A program made the position numbers and the translations under genes. From a virus, in the IMG/VR virus record IMGVR_UViG_3300010354_000861, positions 1-20,681 of that record: a DNA stretch of 20,681 bases; one strand, 5' to 3'. The notes under the pieces are model-generated. The model was not told the origin of the DNA. It saw only the letters and a program-made list of their open reading frames with translations, and did no database searches. Below, one piece after another: positions 1 to 9,900 of the stretch; within the stretch, counting starts at the first letter, position 1, and every line of letters starts with the position of its first letter.

Positions 1-267
1 CCATATATGGGCATAGTTTTCAACAGTTACATCTGGTATAGCCAAAAAACTACTATATGTTGTAACTGTTGCTGGAATAAATGTTAACGCAGTTTCTCTG
101 CTGCTTATTGTAGAGGCGATACTGGATGGATTAACATCATTAGTATACATATCTGGTCTAATGGAATTTGGATCATAAACTATTAATACATTCTTAGACT
201 TTGTTATGCTTCGATCCATAACTCTTCGATTTGACCAAAACCCTATATGTGCGCCACCAATCGGCAT
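1..267 (-). CDS. N-terminal part of a second IGGxxxGF tail protein
   Basis: The frame is open from the ATG at 267 to the window edge, giving 89 residues of a longer protein. It starts MPIGGAHIGFWSNRRVMDRS, clearly like the start of the preceding protein (MFIGGSRLGF). The rest (VLIVYDPNSIRPDMYTNDVN, then TALTFIPATVTTYSSFLAIP) is beta-type and not recognised. The ATG has a good GGAG ribosome site six bases upstream, formed by the last codons of the previous gene, and lies one base after its stop. By position it is another fibre-tip or adhesin component. The family cannot be named from this fragment. Confidence 0.75.
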   Translation of the reverse strand, partial: MPIGGAHIGFWSNRRVMDRSITKSKNVLIVYDPNSIRPDMYTNDVNPSSIASTISSRETALTFIPATVTTYSSFLAIPDVTVENYAHIW

Positions 268-268
268 A

Positions 269-994
269 TCAATCTCCAGTAAAAATATATTTACGCAATT
301 TTACGTTATCAACTAACAATGAAGAGCCAACAACAGTACCATATGTTTGATCCCACGATCCACAAACAAACACAAAGTAGTAAGCACCTTCTTCTCCAGC
401 AGCAATAGTTCTTTCATATTTTGTCCAAGAAGTAGCAGTTCCACGAACTGCTGCTGAATCATTCAAAAGAAAAATAATGTTTCCAAAAGTGTTAAAAGCA
501 TACGCTCTAGCAGCATATGCGTCATTAAGTGAGGGGTTTGGGTCGCTATATGCTCTCCAATAAAATTCTATTGTATCTCCAACATTTGCAAAAACAGCAT
601 TATTGGAGTAGAAATATGGTCCATAAAGACTGCCACCCTCGCCACCCTGAACTGCATAACTTTGCAAGGCTACGCATTTTAATCCGCCATCTGGAGGTGG
701 AGAACCAATACCACCACCTTCATTATGTAGAGCTATCCTTCCATTGTAACTTTGAGAATTATTACCATAAACATCTCCTGGACTACCGTATGGATTTGGA
801 TTTGGGTTCGCTGGTGCTGCTATACCATTAATAACTGTTGGACTTCTTCCTGAACTATTAAAGAAAAATCTATTATTGACCATAGTCCATTCAGTTAAAT
901 TGTCCTCAAACCCTCCATTTGGATACTGATCAGCGCCAGGTTGTCCACCAGGATAACGAAATCTAAATCCTAATCTAGAACCACCAATAAACAT
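269..994 (-). CDS. Jelly-roll-like tail tip or adhesin protein
   Basis: This 241-residue protein begins MFIGGSRLGFRF and then has a carbohydrate-binding-module-like domain: PNGGFEDNLTEWTM at 25-38, a Gly/Pro/Asn-rich loop region (about 60-104), VGDTIEFYWRAYSD at 138-151, SWTKYERTI at about 189-197 and a closing strand SSLLVDNVKLRKY at 224-236. The 'NGxFE...W' opening and 'xxVDNVxL' ending are typical of CBM4/9- or DUF642-like jelly rolls that bind sugars. Being next to the fibre gene, it could be a fibre-tip or decoration protein that contacts the cell surface. It starts in a TAATG overlap and ends one base before the next ATG. The fold is inferred from motifs, and the ligand is unknown. Confidence 0.8.
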   Translation of the reverse strand: MFIGGSRLGFRFRYPGGQPGADQYPNGGFEDNLTEWTMVNNRFFFNSSGRSPTVINGIAAPANPNPNPYGSPGDVYGNNSQSYNGRIALHNEGGGIGSPPPDGGLKCVALQSYAVQGGEGGSLYGPYFYSNNAVFANVGDTIEFYWRAYSDPNPSLNDAYAARAYAFNTFGNIIFLLNDSAAVRGTATSWTKYERTIAAGEEGAYYFVFVCGSWDQTYGTVVGSSLLVDNVKLRKYIFTGD

Positions 995-3702
995 TACGCA
1001 TATCCAGTGGTCATCACAGAATAATATGTTGTTCCATCATAGAATATGCTTATTAAATCAATAGCGTTAGCTGTAGTGCTAAGTGTTTTAAATCCTACTG
1101 CAAATTTATATGCAGCATTAGCAGTCATAACTTTACTTCCTGTACCATCCTGCTGAATGATAAGTGTCATACTTTGACCAGCAACCATACCAGTAGCTGC
1201 GTTTAGTGTGAAGTTAGAGTTTGCAATATATTTCTGTACGCTGCCGTTGTCGAAGTTTGGCGTAATAGCTGTACCAGTATTTCCTGCGTCAAGATAACTA
1301 TCAACGAACTCAGCGTTAACAGTCATTGAAAGGTTTCCAGTATCAGTAAAGTTTACGCTACCAGAACCTGTTAGATTTCTACCGAGATTGACTGTCAGTG
1401 TTGGTTTGTTTACTAGAGTTGCCCAGTTAGCAACAACTGCCTCTTCAGCAGAAGCAGTAAGTCTACCATAAGCATCAACAGTATAACGTGGCACATTAGT
1501 TGCAACAGATGCAGTTCCAGCGTCTCCGTATGAACCTGCTGTTACTCCAGTTGCAGGAAGATCGATATTAACGATAGTAGTTTCTTTAGAAACAACAGCA
1601 TACGCAGTAGCACCCACTCCTGGAGTAACGTGAGAATCAACGATTGTTACTGTTGGCTCTGTTCTATAGCCAGTACCAGCATTCGTTAGAGTAATTCCAA
1701 CTACAGTATGTGTTCCGATAGTTGATGTCACAACTGCATTAGTTCCACCGCTTGGTGCGGTATCAGTAATTGTTACAGTTGGCGGCAACAGATATCCAGA
1801 GCCAGCATTATTAATCGTTACTCCTGTTATTGTTCCGCCAGTAATAGCTGCAGTTGCAGCTGCGTTGCTTCCATCTCCACCGATAGTAACAGATGGCGCA
1901 GTTAAGTAACCTGATCCTGCATTAGTGATAGTAATCGAAGCGATACCAAACTGCCCTATGGTACACGATGCAGTTGCATTAGTTCCGCTTCCTGTAATTG
2001 TTACGGATGGTGCACTTAAGTATCCAGAACCTGGATTGGTTAAAACAATTCCAGTTACTGTTGAGGTTCCAATTGTTGCACTAGCAGAAGCATTTGTGCC
2101 ACTGCCAGAGAGTCTATTGATCGTTACAGTTGGTGGCGAGAGATATCCAGATCCTTGGTTTAATACGTCAATACCAATAATGCTTGACGTTCCAATAGTA
2201 GCGGATGCTGTAGCTGATACGCCATCGCCAGAGATTGTTACAGTTGGAGCAATCAAATAACCAGAACCAGCATTAGTTAGATTAATACTCTCTACAGTAA
2301 ATTTACCAATAATAGCAATAATTTGCGCACCGACACCTGGATTTGGATCTGTGTCTAAAATTGTAACAGATGGTGGATTTAAATATCCAGAACCTGCGTT
2401 TGTAATATTGACATCAATAATTACACCAGAAGAAATAACTGGGACGCCAGTGGCAGTGACACCACCTGGTTTTTCTGGAGCAGAGAAAGTAATAGTAGTT
2501 GTTGCTGCGTGATATCCAGAACCACCAATAAGACCAACGTAACATTGGATAACTGGTGAACCAGAGAATACTACTGTACCAGTGGCAGTAACGCCACCTG
2601 GTTTTTGCGGTGCTGAAAAAGCAACAGTTCCGTTGGTATAAGCAGCACCTATGTTGGTGATTGTTGTTCCAGTAACAGCAGCTCCAGACAACTCTGCTTG
2701 GGCAGTAGCGTTAACTCCACCAGCAACTTGTGGTGCAGAAATTGTAACTGTTACGTTTCCATTGGTATATCCAGAACCACCAATTAAGTTAGTAATTGCA
2801 GTGATTGGAGAACCTGACAGAGAAACAGTACCAGTAGCAGTAACGCCACCTGGTAATGTTGGAGCAGAAAATGCTACGTTAGCATTACCAAATGTATATC
2901 CAGATCCTGCGTTAGTTACTGTTACTGTTTGAACTCCATTGCCAGTAAAGTTTGCAGTTCCTGTTGCAGTAACTCCACCAACAACCTGCGGGGCAGAGAA
3001 TGTAACAGGAGCAGTTGTATATCCAGTACCCTGTGCTGTGATAGAAACACCGCTGACAGATCCACCAGATAGTGTTACGTTAGCAGTTGCTTGAACACCT
3101 CCAACTTTATCTGGAGCGGAAAGAGTTGCTGTTGTAGTTGGGTGACGATATCCAGTACCAGCATTAGTGATAGTAAATCCAGTAACCGCAGCACCAGAAA
3201 GTACAACTGATGCAGTTGCTTGTGTGCCACCAGCATCATCTGGAGCAGAAATTGTTACTGTTGTATTTGGATAATGGTAACCTGATCCATTGGTTTGTAA
3301 AAATAGTCTCCAAATTGCACCGAAAGGATCGATAGGATCTGGCGGCATTAATGTAATGTCAACTGTTTCTAGTGGCGAATAAACTGCAGAAACATAGTCA
3401 CCCTCAGTGTCGATACCAAGAACAACTGCGTTATGGACAACAGTTGTTGGCAGAGTTATGTTTCCCTCACCATCAAATGTTACGTTTCCGCTAACGTCCC
3501 CAGTTAGCGTCAATGTTCTATTTGCATTTAATGCATTAAGAGCTGCTACTATGTTTGCTTGAGTACTGGTAGTAAGAAGTGCAAGATCACCAACATTTAA
3601 TACCGTCTGATTAGACTGGGTTATTGTACCGTTAGTTTTTTGTCTCCACTGGTCAAACGTATCAGTTTGGGGGACTGTGATAACTGGAGTTTGAAGAGCC
3701 AT
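994..3702 (-). CDS. Fibre-like protein with GSGY repeat array
   Basis: This 902-residue protein probably forms an elongated trimeric fibre or appendage. Residues 1-60 (TDTFDQWRQKTN, LNVGDLALLTTS) resemble the attachment end of tail-fibre proteins in T4-like marine phages, and GDVSGNVTFDGEGNITLPTT at 68-87 is a common fibre motif. Residues 135-705 are fourteen GSGY repeats. Residues 706-805 (YTVDAYGRLTAS, ATLVNKPTLTV) are typical of fibre shafts, and residues 806-902 form a separate C-terminal module (VQKYIANSNFTLNAATG, MTLIIQQDGTGSK, LISIFYDGTTYYSV), probably for trimerisation or tip function. The start shares one base with the previous stop (TAATG) and has a TAGGT ribosome site. The stop shares one base with the next start. 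The receptor-binding part could lie here or in the downstream proteins. Confidence 0.85.
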   Translation of the reverse strand: MALQTPVITVPQTDTFDQWRQKTNGTITQSNQTVLNVGDLALLTTSTQANIVAALNALNANRTLTLTGDVSGNVTFDGEGNITLPTTVVHNAVVLGIDTEGDYVSAVYSPLETVDITLMPPDPIDPFGAIWRLFLQTNGSGYHYPNTTVTISAPDDAGGTQATASVVLSGAAVTGFTITNAGTGYRHPTTTATLSAPDKVGGVQATANVTLSGGSVSGVSITAQGTGYTTAPVTFSAPQVVGGVTATGTANFTGNGVQTVTVTNAGSGYTFGNANVAFSAPTLPGGVTATGTVSLSGSPITAITNLIGGSGYTNGNVTVTISAPQVAGGVNATAQAELSGAAVTGTTITNIGAAYTNGTVAFSAPQKPGGVTATGTVVFSGSPVIQCYVGLIGGSGYHAATTTITFSAPEKPGGVTATGVPVISSGVIIDVNITNAGSGYLNPPSVTILDTDPNPGVGAQIIAIIGKFTVESINLTNAGSGYLIAPTVTISGDGVSATASATIGTSSIIGIDVLNQGSGYLSPPTVTINRLSGSGTNASASATIGTSTVTGIVLTNPGSGYLSAPSVTITGSGTNATASCTIGQFGIASITITNAGSGYLTAPSVTIGGDGSNAAATAAITGGTITGVTINNAGSGYLLPPTVTITDTAPSGGTNAVVTSTIGTHTVVGITLTNAGTGYRTEPTVTIVDSHVTPGVGATAYAVVSKETTIVNIDLPATGVTAGSYGDAGTASVATNVPRYTVDAYGRLTASAEEAVVANWATLVNKPTLTVNLGRNLTGSGSVNFTDTGNLSMTVNAEFVDSYLDAGNTGTAITPNFDNGSVQKYIANSNFTLNAATGMVAGQSMTLIIQQDGTGSKVMTANAAYKFAVGFKTLSTTANAIDLISIFYDGTTYYSVMTTGYA
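1588..3300 (-). repeat. Array of fourteen GSGY beta-repeats, two subtypes
   Basis: GxGY-type motifs fall at residues 138, 181, 224, 265, 308, 351 (degenerate, IGAAY), 393, 436, 478, 516, 557, 595, 633 and 675 of the fibre-like protein, that is every 38-43 residues. Copies 1-7 share SAPxxxGGVxATGT between GSGY motifs. Copies 8-14 share P[ST]VTIxGxGxNAxAxATIG instead. The DNA has matching imperfect direct repeats, for example around CCAGAACCAGCATTAGT. The regular spacing suggests one short beta unit per repeat. Confidence 0.9.
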
Positions 3703-3905
3703 TATTGTTTACCTATTAAAGTAGCGAGCATCTCTTTTATTTCTGACATATCTTTTTTAAGACTATCAATTTCTTGTTTTTGTTTAGCCATCATATTACG
3801 TTTCTCAACGTAGTTCTGATATTCTTTGCTATTAGTATTTATGATAGCCTTACTAGAGACATCTCTAACAAGACTATCATTACCTTCAACTTTGTAGTAT
3901 TCCAT
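3702..3905 (-). CDS. Small coiled-coil protein between DUF4815 and fibre genes
   Basis: This 67-residue protein starts MEYYKVEGNDSLVRDVSSKA, then IINTNSKEYQNYVEKRNMM. Its C-terminal half is a coiled coil with regular 3-4 spacing of hydrophobics at I46, L49, M53, I56, L60 and L63. An ATG nine bases upstream in the same frame is possible, but 3905 forms a TAATG overlap with the DUF4815 stop, the same arrangement as at the two junctions downstream, so it is preferred. Its own stop overlaps the fibre gene start by TAATG. Small proteins of this form occur in tail and neck regions of T4-like marine phages, but I know of no assigned function. A trimeric adaptor or assembly factor for the neighbouring large proteins is a reasonable guess. 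Confidence 0.8.
   Translation of the reverse strand: MEYYKVEGNDSLVRDVSSKAIINTNSKEYQNYVEKRNMMAKQKQEIDSLKKDMSEIKEMLATLIGKQ
3831..3843 (-). promoter_or_regulatory. Candidate late promoter, CATAAATACTAAT, inside the 67-residue gene
   Basis: On the minus strand the bases CATAAATACTAAT differ from the extended T4 late promoter TATAAATACTATT at only two of thirteen positions. It would start transcription roughly 125 bases before the fibre-like gene at 3702 and allow extra expression of the fibre genes. It lies within codons for IINTN, so coding constraint may explain it. Confidence 0.4.
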
Positions 3906-6900
3906 TATGCACAAGCAACTATTCTAAGATCTTTAATACGTGGAACTCTACAATTATTTGTACTTCTAAAGACTATCTTAATTTGTATAGCATCAAAAGA
4001 AGGCAGATCTTTAAGACTGTAAACTCCATCAGTGAAATCTAATCCTGTATTTGACTTAACTAATGGCGTGTCAGGAGTTGCTTTAATATAAGGTGTTTCC
4101 TCGAATGCTGTAGTTGCACCAACTTTATTCAATCTATAATATACATCAATATCTGAAGATGTTGGAACACAATATGCAAATCTTATATTGAAGAACGTAG
4201 ATGGATTTGCTAAGTTAACACGCTTAGAAATATATTTGCTATATTGCGATCCACTACGTGAAGCAATTTCGTCAACAAAGTTATTTAAGACGTTAACATC
4301 TATAGTTCCAGCAGTTCCTGCTCCAGCTGCTGCAACGGTAAATGTTTTATTAACCTTAACATAAGAACCATCAGGTGCAACTTCAGTAACTAGAGCGATA
4401 CCACTGTTACCAGTTGCTAATGCTCCATCAATTCTGATATATCTTCCAACTGGAATAAACGATAGTTTCTGTCTGTCACCAGAATTAGCTGTAGTTATTC
4501 TATCAGCAGCAAATGCTATAGTAACACTATTATCGACTAAAAGAACATCGTCTACTGGACTTATATTCATATTTAACGGTGTAGCATTATTTACCTTATT
4601 GTGTATTGCAATCAACGAGGTTCTATGAGTGTCAATGACAGGCGAAACCGAATCATTTGTAGAACTCATAACGGCAGCTAGTTCAAAGGATCTAGATCCA
4701 CTTAATAACTGCTGTTCGTTTAGTTCAGAAGCAATAATTTGAGGTTCATCAAAGTTTGTTACATCATTAATTGTGACAGGAATAGGAATAACACTCTGTA
4801 TAAATGGTGTTTCAGTTCCATCAACAGACTGCCCTGAAGTAGTTGTTGCCTCCCATGTTAAAGATGCATCTGGGAATGTTTGAACTTGAGAGTTTGCTTG
4901 GATAGAAGTTAATAAAATATTATCACTAGCATAAACATTCTCACCACCAGCAAATCCAGTTAAATTAGCAGTGCTTGATGTACCAGTTAATGTTATCGTA
5001 TATGAGTCTAAATCTGCTGCTGTAACAGTATGCACGGCATTAAATCTAGCACCTAATATTCCGTTATATAACTGGGTTGCATTAAATCCAGAAAGTTGTA
5101 CCTTAGAGCTAACTGGCATATTATGATTCTCATGCCACACTCTAACTACAGAACTTCCATTTGTAGTTTGAATTGGATTAACATCTAATTTAGTTCTTGG
5201 AAGAACATCATTGTTAAATTCAACTCTACCAGTTACTTGAGTATTAAATTTTGCTCTGTTAATAATAAAGCAAAGATCTTTATAATCATCTGGCGTCCAC
5301 GTGGAAGCATTTTGAGATTTAAAGAAAACTCCTTGATATGGTTGTTCAGATACGAAACGATCTGTTCCTGGAATCTTATCCCCTAAATGAGAAACCCATA
5401 CGTTATAATTGTTAGAGTCTGATATGATAACAATACAATATTCTGTTCCGTCTTGAACATATACTGGACTAGAGAATGTAAATCTTGTCGCTATGTCTGG
5501 AGCAGAAGCAAGTTTATTATTCATAGATGGTATTGCAACTTTTCTAGAAGCAATATTTACATCCTCAGGATTTTTAACTACCTGGCTAAATGGAAGGATT
5601 TTCTTTCCTGGATAGCCGTTGACAACTTCACGAATCTCGATCTTTACTGGGATATTTTCATCTTTAGTAGCAAAGAAAAGATCTACTGAAGTTAGGAAAG
5701 CACCACCTTTTTGCTGCACCAAGAAAGTTTGCGCCAGCGGATCATACCAACCTGTGTCACTGACAACCCTAGTGGAAGTGTCAACAATTGTTCTTGACTC
5801 CTGAACTGTTTCTTGAGCAATAACTCCGTTTCTCACAGCTTCAATTGTTGCTTGTTTAACTTGCAATATACCTTCTGCTTTATAGTCAGCTACTCCATAA
5901 GAATTATAATCATCTTCATAACCAGTAGAGTCTATTAATCTAAACTCTCTAGTGCCAGTTCTAAATCGAACAGCTTCTGTGTTTGGAATATTAAACAAGC
6001 CATATAATGACCCATTGAAGTTAGTTACTAATTGCTGACCTTGTGTTTTTGGAGTAACTGTTGCATTAATCTTTCCTCGAGCACCTGAGATATTACCAAC
6101 AACGACTTCGTTAACTTGGAATATGCCTTTTATATTAAGGACATAAATTGCTCTGGCACCAGTTTCATTACTAAGTTCTGTTCCAACTACTACAGCTGTA
6201 GCACCTGAAGTTTGACCAGTAATAACATCCCCTCGATTTAATCCAACTTGTGGAGTATCCGATGGATCTCCATTTATTCTTCTTGCTGGATCGCTGGCAG
6301 TTGAGCCAGCATTTTTCTTAGATTCAAAATCTGAAGAAAACCCAGTAACAACATCAAATGAAATTTTAGTTGCTGGCGTTATATACTTTGAAACTGCTGA
6401 CGAGTCAAAAAAGGCATAAAATTTAGTAGAAGGTTTTAATCCAGTAACTTGGAATAATACATTTCTACTTCTGATATATGGAATAACAGCAGTAGAAAGA
6501 ACTCTATCTTCAACCAAACGTCTGTCTATTTGTACTGCTACAGTTGTTCTTGTTCCAGTTCTTGTTTGCCCGATATCTGTTGCAGTAACTTCTGCGGTAA
6601 CTCTTCTAAACGCCCAACCACCTCGATCTCGTGGACCTGTACCAAACGTAGCATCTAACCAGGCACCTTGATCGCCAAATCTTCGATCTGCTGTAAATGT
6701 TTGAAGACCAGTGCTTCTAGGCTGACCAGACCATTGCGTCTGCCAGGAATTCCAAACTGTTCCTAAAACTCCTGCTTTTTCTGCTAAGGTTTTGATACTA
6801 TTGAAATTACCCTCAACGTTGACAATGACATCAGGTCTTCTCTCAACTTCAAACCAATCATCTGATGAGGGGTTTAAATCTATTCTTCCAATAAAAGTAA

Positions 6901-9900
6901 AAACTGCAAATGGATTGACGTTTTCTGTTCTTGAAGATATATTTTGCTTAATGAACGCAAGTTCTGTATATGGAAGAGTTATTATATCTCCAGTAGCTTG
7001 GTAATTATTAAGTGTTCTCTGTCCATCATTAGATGCCTTCTCAACTAAATTGACATTCTCCATTCTAAAAAATGGACGAAGTTCTTTTTTATCTAAATCA
7101 ATAGAGCACTTATAGTCTGGATCTTCAGCATTACCTATTCCATGTCCTGAAAATGAATCTACTAAAAATCCATTTTTAAATCTATCTAATCCATTCTCAT
7201 CAGTTATCTTAGAATTAGCAGTTTCTGTTTCTAACATATTAAGAGTTGTATAATATTCTAAGTTATCGATACGTTTCTCTAACTTACCGATATCTCTCAT
7301 TGTATATCTCTTATTGTCAACAGGAATTAATGTGACATCTGGAGATTTTGTCGTATATGTATATGGATATAGATTAATTCCATATAACAACATAGCATTT
7401 TGAGGAGTTTCTGGCTCTACTGGAGCTAAAGAAGGAATTCCTCTTGTCGCAAAAAACTTTCCTCTAAAATCAATAGAAATTTTATCACTTCTTGCTAGGT
7501 AATAAGATAGATCTAATTCTACATTGTCACCACGTTTTGGTAACTCTGACAATACTGCACCCAAATTTATATTAAAAGTGTTAGAAGAATCAACTCTAGG
7601 TCTAAAGTCTAATACATCTCGTGAAGGAAAATTTCCATATTTTGGAAGATCTTCAAATTTAATACCAGAACCAACATATGAATCTACAGAGAAATAATCT
7701 CCAGGTCCATGCTGGAAATAATCAAAAACGACTTCAATTGAACCTGTTGGTAAAGGATATCCTTGTTTTAACAATAACTTTGATGTACCATAAAAAGAGT
7801 CAGTTATATTAAAGTCTAACTCATAATAATCAAGTATATCGATATTTGCAGGATTTTGCTCATCTATGTTGCCAAACGCATTAGCCATTTTTATAGAAAC
7901 TAAGTTATAAACGTCTGCTTTACCTAAAATAATTTCTTTAGCCTGAGCAGCTGCCTGTGTTTCTACTTGAATAGTTTCAAATGTAACTGAAGTTTTAGTT
8001 TTTTCTTTTGCTCCGTTGCCTGTTTTTCTAACGGCAGCATAAACAACAAACTGATTATTTGCCTGAGAACTTGGTAACGTAAATTCAACCTGACGTAATT
8101 CTGGGGTAACTACGTTTATATTTGTAGGTATAACTGGAAGACCAGTAGTAGTGTTTATTAACACATAGTTTTGTGGATCGCTAGCTGGCAAAAATGTTTC
8201 GTTATTTCTCTTGCTATCGATAACTACATAAGAATTTCCATTTGTGACTGCACTAGAAGCCACAGTAAATACTTGTGTTACATTATAAGAAGTTCTTACG
8301 GTTGTATCATCATCGCTTCTTATTTTTCTAATATTTGAATATGGCAGTTCAAACAATAATGAAGAATATTGAGGTTCCTGAAGAGTAGTTAGAACTTTGT
8401 AAATAACTGTTCCAGTGACTGTAACATTAGAATCTACTACTATTGTGTTATCATTTGTTATAGAAACAATTCTTCTCAATGTGCTAGCATTGCCAAGAGC
8501 AATATAATCGCCAGGATTGAAATCGGTATCAAATGTCGTTCCATTTCCAGTAACAGTTGTTGAGTTTGATGCTGTTGCTGATCCTGTTAGTTTAGCCAAT
8601 AAAGGAGATATATTTGCAGTAAAATTAGAATTATGAAATCCTTTCAAATCATTATCTAATGACTTTCCAGCTATTAAATTAATATCAAATAACATCAACT
8701 CATAAACATCTTCAGAAACAGTATTCTGACGATCGAAAAGATTTAATCCGCGAACTCTTGCAGTACCAATTTTAGTTGCACCAGATGGTGCAGATCCAGG
8801 TGTTGTTACCAGTCGATCATATAAATCTACTGTTTCAAACAAATTAATTCTAGGTGCACCAAATATATTCTTCACATAGATGTAATTACCAACTATACTT
8901 TGACACTGTGCGTCCTGCGCTCTTGAGAAATCTCTTGCTTTATCTACAGGCAAATACTGTACACCAACTTTTTCAATCTCATAGCCACGGACATACGCTT
9001 TGCCTGGCTCCATGGCGATAGCAAGTTTAGCCTCATTGCCACCATCTTCTGGTGAATAAACTCCACGATTATAGAATGGATTTTTATTGTATAGCCAGGT
9101 CACACCAGTTTCTGCATCTTTTTTCTCACCTGTTGTATGAATTGGAGGAGAGCCTCCTGATATTGCATTATTTTTAGCAACATACTTTTGTTCAATACCG
9201 CCAAAAGTATAAACTACAACATCGCCTTGTAAATATACAGTGTTTGTTTTCCACTCGCCTCGATCATTATTTCTATGCTCTCTGACTTCAACATTAAAAT
9301 TGTTCACGACGTAATCGCCAGACTCATCAAACGTGCGTCTAGCTAATGTCTGTTCTATAATTGAATAATCTGTAGTTCTTGTTTTGTAAATAATTTTACC
9401 TTCTTCTAAACGAAGAAGTTCTACAAAGTTTTTATCATCCTCAGAGTTTAATGATCTTTTGGAAAGAACTAATTCAATCTTATATCGATGCGCTCCTGGA
9501 GCTGTATAATTAGAAGAACCAATAGCATTATCTAATAGATCGGCATTATCTTCTGGTGTCACCAATGTTTCTACGACATTTAAGCCAACACGATATGATG
9601 GTGTTGCAGTATATTTGTCAAGAGTAATTTTCTGTGCTTCAACTATGACAAAGAATTTATCAACGTAATAAACTCCAGACTCAATAGAAGCACCAGTACC
9701 TAAACCAGTCGCAGATATTGCAACTGATCTAAATGCTCTTGGAACTGCTAGTGTTTCGCAACTAATAATCTCGTCATTTTGGAAAACCTTAACATCTGTT
9801 GGATTTCCGTCAGCATCAGCACCAGATTTATTATAACGAACATATACAGTTGGTGGGTCTTCATCTGTTTGTTTTTCAACATGAAGAACGAATGCCTTAA

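Noticed and set aside
1925-2932. Open plus-strand frames (1925-2260, 2651-2932) with Pro/Val-rich products
   Set aside because: They are antisense to the GSGY array; the repetitive codons of the real gene keep the opposite frame open. No ribosome site, and the products mirror the repeats.
1588-3300. Direct DNA repeats considered as a CRISPR array or iterons
   Set aside because: The repeats are imperfect, keep one open frame throughout and encode a regular protein motif, so they are coding repeats.
3906-3914. Upstream ATG giving the small coiled-coil protein three more residues
   Set aside because: The ATG at 3905 forms the same TAATG junction seen at other gene pairs here, while 3914 would need a ten-base overlap with no better ribosome site.
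3774-4022. Plus-strand open frame across the junction of two minus-strand genes
   Set aside because: It lies over coding sequence of the DUF4815 and 67-residue genes, has no recognisable product and faces against the operon.
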